Positions 1 through 12,561 are shown, counted from the first letter of the stretch. The stretch: DNA of 64,000 nucleotides from Hevea brasiliensis (GCF_030052815.1 NC_079495.1:50135043-50199042), one strand, 5' to 3'. Numbers and translations are program-made. Notes: a model not told the origin generated them from the sequence alone.

Positions 1-573
1 TGTTAAAAGGAAATTAAGAGCATAAATTTGAAATCCATGAAATTTTCATGGATTACTTGAAACATGATAAATAAGTCACCTAATTGATGTGAATAGATAG
101 TTAGGGCTTATATGCCCATCACAAGTGGAATTCATAAAATATTAGTAACTCAACTTGAAATATAAAATTTGTAATTACATAAGTAGATTCTTAAATGTAT
201 AAATGAGAAAGGAAAATGTTTTGAATACAATGGTACGGTGAACCATTGTTTAGAATTGTGATCAATATGAATAACATAATGAATGAATAAATGAACTATA
301 TTAATGTATGAATGAGACATTAGTTCTCATTATTATAGAAAGGAGAAGTATTTTGAGTACAATGGTATAAAAGGATAATTGATGTGAATTGTGATCATAT
401 AAATGATCAAATGAATGTATGAATTATAATTGAAATTTCTCATGAAATAATGAATTCATAAAACACAATATATTAATATTTAATGATATTATGTGCCCTT
501 GTATTGCCTAGACACGTGTGTCAGATTGGATAGATTGGCATGCCAATAGGGTATTGTTTTAGCGATCGCGAAA

Positions 574-653
574 GGCTTTATGCCTGTATTCATGGCTTTA
601 TGCCCGTATTCATGGCTTTATGCCAACATTCATGGCTTTTATGCCCGATTATG
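574..653. repeat. 20-bp tandem repeat, four units
   Basis: Four consecutive units of the type GGCTTTATGCCCGTATTCAT start at 574, 594, 614 and 634; the last is degenerate. A further related fragment (ATGGCTTTTTAGCC) follows at 661. The array lies inside LTR copy G. Confidence 0.85.
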
Positions 654-1263
654 TGTTATCATGGCTTTTTAGCCATACTGACTGCATACGTGGTTGACGT
701 TCTGCGTCCCATGGTATGACGGCCCGAGGCACCGCAGTGTCCAGTGCCAACGACCCGTTATCCAGTTTAGTCAGCCTGTCGTAGGTTACTTGGGCAGTGT
801 AATTTATTGAGATAAGTTAAGAATATTAGCAATTAAAAATATTAGAAATTAAATAAAATAAATAAGTAAGATGACCTAAAATAAATTAGGATAGTTATTT
901 ATTAGAAAGAATCGAAATGAACTGGACAGATATCAAAATTTACTTATTATGAAATAATCTTAGACAACCTGGCAAGTATAGAGAAAATGCTAAAAGATTA
1001 GCAAAGAAAATTATAATATAAATAAATATTGCAAATGTGCTTATATAACAATATAAGCATAAATTTATTATTTTCAAATCATTTTTCTTTGTACATTATT
1101 ACTGTACATTGGCAAATAAACACTTTCAAAGAAGACTAAATTAGGATATAACACATTAAATTTTAGAAACCGCATGTGAAGTATAAATAAATCTTGATTA
1201 TTTGAATTATGTTTTATGTCTATCTTTATTTGTATATTATTTCCTTGTTATATTATTGCACCA

Positions 1264-1302
1264 CTAAGCAGCAATGCTTAGCGCGATGGAATTGTTTCGC
1301 GC
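1264..1302 (+). other. LTR double stem-loop, copy G
   Basis: Stem 1 is CTAAGCA (1264-1270) with TGCTTAG (1275-1281), closed by a GCAA tetraloop of the GNRA type. Stem 2 follows directly: CGCGA (1282-1286) with TCGCG (1297-1301). Upstream is the shared GCACCA, downstream CAG. Other LTR copies have different bases but the same pairing (5844-5882, 6827-6868, 13195-13236, 53772-53811). Confidence 0.6.
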
Positions 1303-1931
1303 AGTATCAAGCTAGAACCCACTGGACGTTTGGCTGGAAATTTTGAGAGTTCAGATCTGCAGAGTGTCAAAGGTTGTCACCTCCTCAGCAATGCATGTAG
1401 ATAGGGCTCATATTAAGCATATCATGTATTTTGTGTATGTTAATTATTTCTTATATTGTAATATAAATTAGCAAATTGTAATTAATTTGTATATCATGTA
1501 AATTATGAAATTTTGTAATTATTTTGTAAATTATGTAAATTAAGGAAATTTGAAAATTTTGCTTATGTAATTTGAGAATGTTTACATACGAATTGAGTAT
1601 GCATGGAAATTATTATGAAATTGAAATGTATGAATGAGATTTGAAATATGAGAAAATTATGAGAATGATTGATGAGATAATTATGATTAGCATGGATAAG
1701 ACTTTATTCTGAAAATATTGTTGAAACTTTCAAACAGGTAAATAGTAAAACACGTCAACTAGTAATAAAATAGGGGAAACTCCGCTGGTTTCTCCGTCAA
1801 AAAAATAATTAATTTTAAAATATAATGAGATTAAATTATGAAAGGAATAAAGTAAGATAAGATAGGGTGCTCTGGCACCGAATGTAGCACACTTTGCTCG
1901 GCTACACTGTAGTCGGGTGAGGGGTGTTACA

Positions 1932-2174
1932 ATACAGATGGCACTCTGCCAAAATTTTTACAGAAATTCCTAATAATTCAAATGTGTTAGTTCTATCACT
2001 TCAGTTCAAAAAGTTTTTAACACCTGTAAATAGTGCTCACCACTGTAAAAAGAAGTAAGAAAAGTTTTAAAATCCCTTGTAGTGTATTTAATGGGTTATC
2101 AGTAGACGAAGTTGGTAATTCATTAGGTATACTATGGGATCATGTTATGCCTTACAGAGGGGTAGGGTGTGACA
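1932..2174 (+). mobile_element. 3' end of a large LTR (copy F)
   Basis: This stretch matches the 3' end of the large LTR family in sense orientation. It runs from the ATACAGATGGCACTCTGCC block through GGTATACTATGGGATCATG to the terminus GGGTAGGGTGTGACA at 2174. The same block is at 16441-16700 (plus) and, reversed, at 6212-6470 and 12582-12830. Its left part is displaced by copy G, which ends at 1931. Confidence 0.7.
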
Positions 2175-4741
2175 CAGAGGCTAAGGAGAAGTCACATCAC
2201 AAGGCTAGCTAACTCAAATATATGGATATCCATTCAATTTCCTCTTCTACTGGCACACCTCAACACTTCATCCAGAGAAAGAATCAAAATTCGAAACTGA
2301 TTACCCCCACTAGTCATGCTAGTGAGGTGTTCAAATATATGGTCATGACACTGTGGTTTCAAAACTTATCTTAACAATTTGTTAAACCTTACCATTTCAA
2401 ATATACACAACTAACTTTCAACAATTTAAATCAAAGCATCATAAATAATGTCACAATTCACTATTTCAAATTATTCAAAACAATATGCTGAAAATAATTT
2501 ACAAAAATTATACGTTGTGCACAAACCTCAAGCGAGTCGCCTCTTGGCCTTGACTTGATTCCTCGAGTTCTTTCCTGGTGTTCTTTTCAACTGAAACACA
2601 CAATTTTATAGTGTTTCAGTACCATAACTTAACATAAATCCAAAAATAAATTTAACTTCACTTTTACCTGGCTCTAACGTGCTAAACTTGATGTTCTTTA
2701 ATTTTTGTGTTTCGGGGTTACTATTCACTACACTATTCAAGTTAATTTGTTGACTTTCTAAGGGTTAATAGGTATGGGAATTCCAACTTCACCCACATAT
2801 CACATTTTGGTCACTAAATTTATTGGTTTTGGTTGTTTATTCAAATTCTAAGTCTTTTAGGCAAATTTGATAATTTTCAGTTTTGGTGTCTAATGTTGCA
2901 CTGTTCCATTGGTCATTTTACTATTGGAATTTGGCAAAACTTTTTTCACAGAAAATGTTCCCTATTGTCTTAAGTTTATTCTCCTTTTTGAATCACTCTA
3001 ATTGGAGTTTTGTAGCTCAAGTTATAGCCATTTAAACCATGGCTGCCGGATTAAACTTAACCCAGATTTTTTGGGCAATTTTGGTTCTGGCAGTTTTAGG
3101 TCACCAACTTGGGGTGGCCAAATAACTTGGTTAATGGCATAATTTGGGTTTGTGTTCTTCATAAAAGTTTTAGGTCTATACCTCAACTGTTCACTGGTAA
3201 AATTTCAGGTCATTTAGATCTGCCTAGCTCAAGTTATAGCTAAATGAACAAACACTGTTCATTTGGTCAGTTTGTATAGGGCAGACTGAGATTTTCCGGA
3301 TTTGGTCACTTTTTGGGCATGGTTCCTAAATGAAAATTATGTCATTTAGTGTCTATTTTCATTCCCAATTGGTCTCATACCAATTGGACTTGTAAATTTT
3401 CATTTTTGGTCCCTCAAAGGGACCTTAGTCATGCTGCCTGTAGCATGACTACACTGAATCCGAATTTGGTTTTGGTTCAAACACTTCTAACACATTCCAT
3501 TCAGTCACAATTGACCATTTCTCCCTTCAAACTAAGTCCAAGACATCATTTACCAATTTTTCACATTTTTGTCTCTAAAACCTAGGTGTCCAAACCCTAA
3601 CCACAGTAAATTATTGCATTTAGCTAATTCAAAGTCTTTAACTATAATCACTCAACTAATTAAGGTTCATATACCCATTCAAATCAATCAAACCATGCAA
3701 TAATACCCTCATACACATGCTGGTCGAAATTCAACTTGGTCCCTCAACAATTTATTTCATTTTATTTTAAGTTTATTTCTAAGTTAATCAAGCTATAAAC
3801 ACAACTAATAAACTAATTTTGCAACTTAAATCACTAACCTCAATCTTTGATGTCCAATTCTTCAATTCTCTTCCTTTTTCTTTTTCTTTGCTCTTTCAAT
3901 CCTCTCCTTAGGTTGAGGTAACAAGTTTTAATGAAGTGTTTATGGAAAATCTTAAGGTTAAGTGAGGGAATTTGAGCTTGAGTACAAGCTTCAATGGAGG
4001 TTTAACAATGGAGAGGGAAAGAGAGTGTGTGAAGGCGGCACATGGATGAGGAAGAAGACCAAATGAATTTTTTTTTTCTTTTCTTTTCTTTTAAGTATTT
4101 TGTCTTATGGAAGACCAAAAAATCAATTTAATTAATTATAGGATTTATGGCATCATGCATGATGTCATGCATGATGTCACCTCTCTTCACTTTTTCCTTT
4201 TCTTTTTTTTTATTTTTTTTGTATTTATTTTTCTATTAGTTCTTTAATTTAATTCTCAATTCAGAAATTTTTTTTCTCCAATTTTATTTGACAGTTAGGT
4301 CAGGAGTCAGCTCTCGGGGTCAATTGACCAAATTGCCCCTCGCCGGTTCAACCAAGTTTGCAAATAATTTAATATTTCTTCTGGCTCCCTGACCTAGTTA
4401 TTTGACTGACTTAACAATTCTTTTTCGTGATTTTCTCTTTTCCACTGTGTTCATAAGGGTCCCAAGGACCGCGACGTCACATTTTATGGTTCGAAATTTG
4501 AGTTTAAATTAACTTCGCAATCCTTCCCGAGAAGGTCACCCATCGCTGTGACTCTCGACTCGTTCAACTTCTTATGTTCTGTTTTTCTTATTTATACTTA
4601 ACTAATTGGACATTACTAATTATTTGTGTTTATAGCTTCTCTAGTTGTCTTAAGTATGGTTCTAATCCCCTTAATTGTCCGGACCGACACCGGTCATCGG
4701 AACAATGAAATATACCAGGCTATGCAAATAGGGGTGTTACA
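2175..4741 (-). mobile_element. 5' part of a large LTR (copy E), minus sense
   Basis: Read on the minus strand this starts TGTAACACCCC at 4741 and proceeds through the family's conserved U3 block (minus-sense complement of GGTCACCCATCGC at 4534-4546) and the GTGCACAA region near 2520. It breaks off at 2174/2175, where copy F ends. The missing 3' third is probably beyond the left edge, with F inserted into E. A palindromic CATCATGCATGATG run lies near 4150. No gene is present; the short open frames here do not resemble proteins. Confidence 0.65.
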
Positions 4742-5442
4742 AGGATATTGAGAAGCATAAGGAACGCTAAGTCAAGGCCTAGGAGCGACTCAAATCAGGT
4801 TTGTGCACAACTAGTTTTTAATTGATTTTGTTCTGAAAATTTCATATGACTAAATGACGTATTTTCCTTATGTATTATGTTTATCAAGTATTGGATTTAA
4901 TTTAATGATTATTAAAATTATTATAGTATATATGAATTTAGCTTTGTGAAATGGTATTTCCACAAAAATTAAGCATTGTTGTGGATTGAATAAATTATGT
5001 TTTGGAAAATTGTGATAGAACATGTTTGGAATTGTGATGGGCAATTTGCATAGAAAAATCCAAATTTATGATTTGAATTGTGATGAGCATAAAAATTATT
5101 GGATATTAGAATTGACTTTAAATCGAATTGTATTGTGATTTATGCTCACTAAAAGGATTGTGATATTGCTTTATATCTCACTATAGATGCTTGACTAGGT
5201 TATTACCCGTCTCTCTCATTTGTTGAGAAGACAATGGAGTTAGTTGTGTTTTGATTACCATGGTATGTGCACAGGCTTAGATTCTCCTCTTATTAGAGGG
5301 TAGATCTAAGTTTTATGTTATGGCCCTTTCGGAAGATTCATTATTGTGATGTGTACTGTGCACGATGATTCGACCTCCCCGACCATAGGGAGTTAGAATC
5401 ACCCTGAAGATGGCCCTTTCGGATTAGTCTTGCATAGTTAGT

Positions 5443-5594
5443 GAGATAAAGAATGGTTTTCGAGATAAAGAATAGCTTTTGAGATAAAGAATGGCTTTTG
5501 AGATAAAGAATGGTTTTTGAGATAAAGAATGGTTTTTGAGATAAAGAATGGTTTTTGAGATAAGGAATAGCTTTTGAGATAAAGAATGGTTTTT
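5443..5594. repeat. 19-bp tandem repeat, eight units
   Basis: Eight head-to-tail units of GAGATAAAGAATGGTTTTT with minor variants (TAGCTTTT, TGGCTTTT), 152 bp in all. On the minus strand the absence of stops makes a 124-residue open frame (5341-5715) of repetitive Phe/Ile/Ser/Lys composition, which I consider an artefact. The array lies in LTR copy D and is not seen in the other LTR copies of the window. Confidence 0.9.
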
Positions 5595-5843
5595 GAATAG
5601 TAAAGAATTTTGATTTCAAAAGGGATTTATGTATAATTGATTTTGTTGGAATTGCCTTAAATGTTTGGTTGTGATTTGATAAATTGAATTTCGTGATCAA
5701 AGTCATTTCATACAAATGATTTATATTATTGGCAATGAATAATTTGATTTTTGAAATTTGATGAGGATTTAGATTTCCAAATTATTTGCTGTAATTTTTG
5801 TTAAGGTATATTGTACTATGTTTTAAATTATAGTTGTGCACCA

Positions 5844-5882
5844 CTGAGTTCACCACTCAGCGATAGCTTTGTATACTATCGC
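5844..5882 (+). other. LTR double stem-loop, copy D
   Basis: Stem 1 CTGAG (5844-5848) pairs with CTCAG (5856-5860). Stem 2 CGATAG (5861-5866) pairs with CTATCG (5876-5881) and begins at the next base. The flanks GTGCACCA and CAGGT are shared with other copies. Confidence 0.6.
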
Positions 5883-6206
5883 AGGTGAAAAGAGCATAGA
5901 GCAATTGAGTAAGCTTCTTTGAAGAGACATTTAGATCAGCTCCAGGTATACCCATGTACACAGGTTTTGATGTATGCATGTAATAATATGTATGTAAATT
6001 ATTTGAGCAGTTGTATAAAACCTCTTGTAAAATATTTTGGCATATAATTAAATGTAAATTATTGTGATATAAATGTTGAGTCTTGTAATCAATGAAATGT
6101 TCTTTATGATGAGATTGGCTTGAAAATGAATTGATTTGATTATTGAGATTTGAATTGTGAGTTGAAATGAAGTTATTGGAGTTGTATTTGAGAAAACATA
6201 TTGGGA

Positions 6207-6211
6207 GTGTT
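6207..6211. repeat. Target-site duplication GTGTT, left
   Basis: GTGTT lies immediately left of the LTR start at 6212 and recurs immediately right of the element end, at 16415-16419. Five bases is the usual gypsy/copia duplication length. Removing 6212-16419 joins the two halves of LTR copy D. Confidence 0.9.
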
Positions 6212-9200
6212 TGTCACACCCTACCCCTCCGTAAGGCATAACAAGATCCCATAGTATACCTAATGAATTACCAACTTCGTCTACTGATAACCCATTAAAT
6301 ACACTACAAGAGATTTTAAAACTTTTCTTACTTCTTTTTACAGTGGTAAGCACTATTTGCAGGTTTTAAAAAAAAAAATTTTTGAACTGAAGTGAAACAG
6401 TTAACACATTTAAATTATTAGGAATTTCTGTAAAAATTTTTGCGGAGTGCCATCTGTATTTTGAATAAACCAGTTCTTCAAAAACCTGTAAAAAGCACTT
6501 CAAATATATTTCTCAATCTCAAACTCCAACATTTAATCAACTCAATATGTTTCTCAACTCAAATCCACAGTAATTTTTCAGTATTTTCACAGGCTGAGAT
6601 AAAAGAAATATATCACAAATCTTACAAGCCAAAATAATTTACAACTTATTTTATAACTTCAATGTACAATTTTAAATTTACAACTGCTTAAAACCAAGAA
6701 CACTATATACATACAGTGAACATACATTACAATACAAAATGCAAAATATGGTATACTCAATATACCCAATGAACTCTTAGTGTAGTACTAGCAGCCTAGT
6801 CTGCTGCCCTGTCAGTCTGTCTACCTGCGACAGCAATGAAAAGCTATCGCTCAGTAAAATTTACTCAGTGGTGCACAATAATAGTTTGAAATGTGATATA
6901 TAAATCTTTTATTGACAATTAACAAATCAAATAATTCACAACTCCATTTCACAATTTACAAAGTTCATAAAACATAAATTTGATCAAATATCTGAATAAT
7001 ACAGTTTTGCTAATCAATAACACAATTTGATCAAATAACTAAATAACATAGTGTTGCCAATCAATAATACAATTTGATCAAATAACTGAATAACACAATT
7101 TAGGCCATGACACAATTTTTTCGCACATGTCGTGTTGTACACCACGACAAGACACACTCACCCCAATAATCGAAATCAATGAGGGAGGAAGCTAGCTAAA
7201 TAATGAGTACTCATCCACACTCACCTCAGACTGGCAAGTCAAAGAGGGAGGAACATAATCACACTCACCCCAGACTGATAAGTCAAAGAGGGAGGAATAT
7301 ATAACAGTGTCATGCCAACTGTGAATCAAAACAATTCCAAATCACAATATTTCATACAATTCCCAAATCACATTTTATCTCAAAATTTCCATTTGCAAAG
7401 TAGGCAATACAATAATTTCCAAATAAGATTCTCAAAGCCAAAACAATCAAAAATTATTCATAACTCATTTCACCAAATAAATTTGCTTGTAAAAGCAGTG
7501 AATATAAAAGTATTGTGCACGGACACAATTTAAAACTATAATGTTCAATTAAATTTTTAAGTAGAAAATGAGAAGTCAAAATTATTGTGCAAAAACACAA
7601 TTTAAAATAATAACATACAAATAATCATAATTTATTTCAATTAAAAAATTCAAAAGAAATAACTATTGTGCACAAACCTTTGATAACTGTCTCTTGCCTC
7701 TGACTCCGTGTTTCCTTCCCTTTCCCTGAGTAACTGAGAAACACAATTTGAAATGTTTCAGTACTCATTTAAACCATTTCTAACAATAAGGCTTAATACT
7801 TAATTTATTGAATTCCATTATTTCCTTAGTCAACCTAAGATGTTGACCCTCGATGCAGTCTAGGTGAATTAGGTTATAATGTTACCAATATGTCACATTT
7901 GCAGCCTTTTAGTATTGGTACATGTTATCAAATTCATTTCCATGTATATTGCATTTTATTGCAATTTGTCGGATTTCGATATACTAATTTGACCTAGCCG
8001 GACTACCTAGTTCCCTCGGTTTTCGGGTTTCGGTCAAAGCTAAAAACTTGTAGATCTATGTCTTATTGCATGCGGGGCAAAATTTTAGGTGATTCTGAGT
8101 TTACTAGACCAAGTTATGGTCATTTTACTATTGCTGGTCAGAATGTACCAAAATTGGTCACTTTAGGTCATTTTAGGTCAATTTTGGTTCGGCTAATTTT
8201 TGGACCCAAACTTGTGCAAGCTATTTGGCTTGCTTATGGTCATTTCTGGGCTTTGGTGTCTTCATAAGACTTGTAGATATATATCTAAACTATTCATGGT
8301 AAAAATTTCAGGTCAATTGGACCTGTTTTGAGTGAGTTATGGCCAAAACACTAACTGCTGCCCAAATGGTCAATTTTCAGGCCTTGAATGCACTAATCCA
8401 GATTTGGTCATTTTTCAAGTTACCTTCCAAGCAGAATTTTGGTAAGCTTCCTTAATGAAAGTTGGCACATTTTGTGCATAGTTTCACCTCCAATTGGTCT
8501 CATACCAATTGGAGCCACACACTTAAAGTTCTAAGCCAAAACACACACTGCCCTATTGCACATTGTCCATCACTCATCAAAGGACACATTTAACATTACC
8601 AAGTTACACACTCATGCCAATTCTGGTTTGTACCATAACCTAAACGCATTTTACTTCACATTATTGGTCATTTTGGTAGCTTATAATCACACTCAATATG
8701 CACCTTATAGTACATAATTTATCAAGTCTAATTTACACACAATTTAACTACATAACCTAGCTCATTTACTTGTTCAAACTCACACCTTCACACACATGTA
8801 CAAGCTGCCATAACTAGTATCATAATTCAACCATATAATTCTATAAACCAAACCATGAAATAACATATTTTGGTTCACCATTCAAGCTGCCGATTCATAC
8901 ATCTCACTCAATTATCTTCCAAGCTTCCAAAATCAGGTGTACATTCACATATACTTAGTATACATCACCCAAATTAATTCCTACACATATAAACACTTCA
9001 TCAACACTTTAATCTAACATTTACATACAAGGATAAACTGTTCTTATAGAGTTTCCATGGCTGCCAAAAATATACATCTCCCTTAAAACATCAAACTCCA
9101 AAAATCCTTCCACAATCCATCTACCCATAACATCCACACAAACTTTAATGAAGCAAGCATAAAAAATACCTACTTACCACTTTGGAAACTCTTCAAAACT

Positions 9201-10048
9201 TCACCAAAACTTGATCTTCTTGCTGGCTATCTACTGCCCAAGGTGTATGAACAACTTTTAATGAAGGAAAGTGCAAGGAAAGAGGCTTGGATCATGCTTG
9301 CATGAAGCTTCAAAGTGGACGGCAATGGAGTTCTTCATTCTTCCATTTTCGGCTGGTTCTTGGGAGTTTGAGGAAGATGAGAACCTGCTGTCCTAAATGA
9401 AGTTTAAGTGGTCCACTTTAGTGAGTTAGTGGAGCACTATGTGAAGGTTAATTATTTATTTATTCTAAAGTTTCATTTTCTCTCATTTAACTCTCAATTT
9501 TTGCTATTTACATTAGGTACTACCAATTTAATTTTTCATGACATTTTCCAAGTATAATATCATGTATTTTTAATGGACATTTAGGTCAAAAGACTCCTCG
9601 GGGTGTCAAATGACCACAATGCCCCTGTTCGGGTTGCATTCACGATTTTTCAATAACACCGAGTTTTGTCCATTTTTTGATTTCTCACTTTTTCTTTGTA
9701 CTAATTAATTAATTTTTCTTTGATATTTCTAATGGTATTTATACTTCAATAAGTCTTTAATTATGCCTTAAAAATATTTTTCAGGGTTTTCCACGGTCCA
9801 GGGCTAGTCAACGGGCCACGCCTCGACTTCCCGGTGCGGTCACCCATCGCTAGGGTTCTCGGCTCGTTTAACTTGGTTACATTTCATTGCTATTATTTTT
9901 CTTTGTTTTTCTTGTATTTTCTTTTCTTGTATTTCATTATTTTATGTCTCCTCATCCATATCTAAGTGTAGTTCTAGGCATCCTAGCTGTCCGGACAACA
10001 CTGGTCACCGGAACAGTATAACGCACTACCGAACATAGGGGTGTTACA
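6212..10048 (-). repeat. 3' LTR of the gag-only element
   Basis: 3837 bp. The minus-sense termini are TGTAACACCCC (at 10048) and GGGTGTGACA (at 6212). It is collinear over its whole length with 12582-16414; stretches compared by eye differ by a few percent, and the first 120 bases show about eight differences. It contains no gene; the open frames at 6048-6353, 7312-7533 and 8058-8267 are chance frames within it. Confidence 0.88.
6827..6868 (-). other. LTR double stem-loop, gag-only element 3' LTR
   Basis: On the minus strand stem 1 is CTGAGTAAA with TTTACTGAG (6850-6868, one G-G mismatch). Stem 2 is GCGATAGC (6843-6850) with GCTGTCGC (6827-6834), including one T-G wobble. Confidence 0.6.
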
Positions 10049-10065
10049 ATTCTTCCCCCCTTAAA
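10049..10065 (-). other. Polypurine tract
   Basis: Read on the minus strand this is a purine run AAGGGGGGAAGAAT directly before the 3' LTR start TGTAACACC. That is the expected place for plus-strand priming in an LTR retrotransposon. Confidence 0.8.
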
Positions 10066-11090
10066 ATAAATTTCGTCCATGAAATTTTACCCAATAGCAT
10101 CTTACAATAGTCATACGTTTATTTTCTCCTTTCCATATGATCGTATAATCTTCTTTCCCTCGAATTTGTATAAGACTTTTAACAATCTAATACAACATTT
10201 AATTTGTTTGTATAACACCAATCTTCTCTTACTATTGTGTTGTTTAATATTTCGGTTCATGTTCCTTCTTGAATGACCCTTGAGGTCATGTTAGAATGAT
10301 TTATCTAGTCATTGGTCCTCTGACCATTCTAGTCAATAGTCTTCCTCACATTCGTAACATTTCTTTGTTATATCTGAACCAGCTGTTCAAATTTCTACTT
10401 CCATAACTCTTTTTATCTATTAATATTCTATAGCTTACTTCCTTTTGTACTAAACTATAACCTTTCGATTTTCTAACTTTTGAGTTTTAAATCCCTAAGT
10501 AGGATTTTCAAACTTATTTCCAACAATTAAATTATGTCCTGGCATAACTATACTAAAACAGATACCGTTGGCAACTATTCTCATCTTGGTGTACTATCGA
10601 GTAGTATGTAGCTCTACACAATAATCTCAAGTCAGTACTGTAATCTGCAGCTTACAGTATAAACATCAAGAACATTGCATAGTTACTACAATACATCCCA
10701 ATAGATCAAATTTTTCGATATTTTATCCTTTTCGAATTTACTAATATTCGAATCTTATTCTGATTACAATATCCATTAACAATTACTAACAGTAACATCC
10801 TTGCCCTCATCTAGAGCAATTCTATTATTGTAACTTACTTTTACGTCCTCTTGCCTTACATTAAGTAGGCTTGCCATTTAGCTTTATAATTTATGGTGTG
10901 TTAGAAAATACTTTTTGCTGATAAACTCTTTCAAAACTAATTTCACTTATTATCATAATCCTTATCTTAAAGGACTAATCACTAATGCATCAAAATTTAT
11001 TCCCCTGTAAAGGAATAATAACAGAATATACAGTTCTAATACTAACATAAAAGTATACAAACTCCAAGTCAAACAATACATATATATATC
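10066..11090 (-). other. Non-coding spacer between gag and 3' LTR
   Basis: About 1 kb where an autonomous gypsy element would carry the 3' end of pol. I find no protease, polymerase, RNase H or integrase motif in any frame; the sequence is AT-rich with frequent stops. Its origin is unknown. Confidence 0.6.
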
Positions 11091-12392
11091 TTAGTTACTA
11101 ATTGAGAAAGTACCAGCAACAATGTCAAAAGTCTCAGTTTCTTCTCTCTGCCGTATGGCGTATACTCCAGCTGAAGCATCACCCTGTTCTAGCTAATTCA
11201 CAGTACTCTGACTTCTAGGTGTACTACCCCTACCTCTACCTCTACCTCTGCCTCTACTAACTGATGGTGAACTCTTTGGGGTAGAAACTTGGGTTGATCC
11301 CTTTGGTGTAGTAAATGATCCAGAACGATATGGATTTACACAAACCCTAGCAAAATGACCAGTCTCTCCACAATTAAAACATGCTCCTATGGCTCTGTAA
11401 CATACCCCACTATGTGGTTTACCACAAGTTTCACAAAGTCGATCTAACAGCACATTTCTGGGTTTCTGCTGAGTTTGCTGATCGGATCGAGGTGGTTTCT
11501 GTCCAGAAGATCTATCTCTACCGGACTTCTTACCACTTCTGTTGTGTCCCCCAAAATTTTTCCTCTTTCAAGTAGGACCACTGGAACTCTGTTCTACTGA
11601 CTTTTCCTCTTTTTCTGTCTTCTCTTATTTCTTTTTCTCAGGGGCCGCTTCAGATTTAATTCTTTCTAACTCTAGTGCTTGAGAAATAAGTTTAGAGAAG
11701 TTAGTATGTTTGAATCCGACCACTTGTAATCTGATACGAGGCTTCAAGCCGGTTTCAAACCTCTTACATCTCTCCCTGCTGGTAGAAAGTAGACTTACTG
11801 CATAATGGCTCAGGCGGGAAAATTCCCTTTCATATTCAGCCACTGATCTACTCCCCTGTTTCAGACTTAGGAACTCTTGCAGCTTCTGGTCCACATAAGC
11901 ATCAGGGATATATTTTTGTCTGAACTCCCATAGAAAATCGTTCCATGTTAGCACTGAAGGTTCTACCAGACAATGGGGAATGGTTTTCCACCAATCATAT
12001 GCATCCTCCTGTAGCAGAGACACTGAATATTCAAATCTGAGCTCCTCTGTGCAGTGCAGTTTCTTGAACACCCTATCCATTCTCTCTAACCACTGTTCTG
12101 CCTCTAGAGGATCTACTGTCCCCTTGAACTCAATAGCCCCATATTTCATTAATTTGTCATACTGCCTAGCAGAAGACTGTGGTTGTACCACTGGTGTCTG
12201 TAGTGGGACTTGAGTCGGCACGTTACCAATCATCTGTTGGAACATTGTAGCCATCTGCTGAGCGAACTGAGCAAGAAACTGCGGTACTGAGGGTGCTGGT
12301 GCGGCTGATCCACTGACATTGTGTAGGGCTGGGGCATCCCCTTGCACCTCAACCTCTATAGATTGATCGACTGAACGATCACCCTCTTCCAT
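11091..12392 (-). pseudogene. gag: Gypsy gag with zinc knuckle, no protease
   Basis: The frame begins at the ATG at 12392 (MEEGDRS), preferred over the longer open frame at 12434 because the gag sequence starts here. Order: an acidic and Pro/Gln-rich N-terminus; a retrotransposon gag domain (YGAIEFKGTVDP.., then DAYDWWKT, EFRQKYIPD, YEREFSRLSHYA); a Lys/Glu linker; a CCHC zinc knuckle CFNCGETGHFARVC near 11370; an Arg-Gly tract; then YAIRQRE and VAGTFSI. In related elements that last segment leads straight into protease, but here the frame stops at 11091-11093. Three in-frame stops interrupt it: TAA 11625-11627, TGA 11568-11570, TAG 11193-11195. The copy is therefore defective, while the frame itself has stayed intact apart from these point changes. 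Gag would form the virus-like particle that packages the element RNA. Confidence 0.85.
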
Positions 12393-12561
12393 AGTCAATG
12401 TGAGGATCTTAGACCTCCTAAACAAATAACACAAGGAGATTTTCTCCTGTTAGTGCATATTTATAATGTAATGTACTGTATGTATCAAACAATGACATTG
12501 AGCAGTTGTACTATGAAGAAAGAATATTCAAATTATAGGTGAAAATAGAATTTAAAAACTT

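Larger units (their letters stand above)
1..1931 (+). mobile_element. 3' part of a large gypsy-type LTR (copy G)
   Basis: AT-rich non-coding DNA ending at 1931 in GGGGTGTTACA, the terminus used by plant gypsy LTRs that begin TGTAACACCCC. Sequence resumes at 1932 in the middle of another LTR (copy F), so this piece looks inserted into F. Its sense strand is plus: it carries the same ordered landmarks as the other large LTRs here (a CACCACT stem-loop at 1264-1281, then a GCGCGA..TCGCGC stem), but its sequence is otherwise diverged. It also carries a 20-bp tandem array at 574-653. The left end is outside the window, so I cannot tell a solo LTR from a 3' LTR. No coding region is visible. Confidence 0.65.
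4742..6211 (+). mobile_element. Large LTR (copy D), first segment
   Basis: Plus-sense LTR sequence of the same family, entering in mid-LTR at 4742 (copy E abuts it) and interrupted at 6211 by the 10.2-kb gag-only element. The remainder resumes at 16420. It includes an eight-unit 19-bp tandem array (5443-5594), the double stem-loop (5844-5882), and near 6181 the sequence that continues as CAGGTTTGAAGAACTG after the insertion. Confidence 0.75.

Noticed and set aside
5443..5594. Array resembling a CRISPR
   Set aside because: The units are directly head-to-tail with no spacers, and the setting is a plant LTR.
5341..5715. 124-codon minus-strand frame with repeated Phe-Ile-Ser-Lys
   Set aside because: Generated by the 19-bp tandem array in an LTR; the repetitive protein follows from the DNA repeat.
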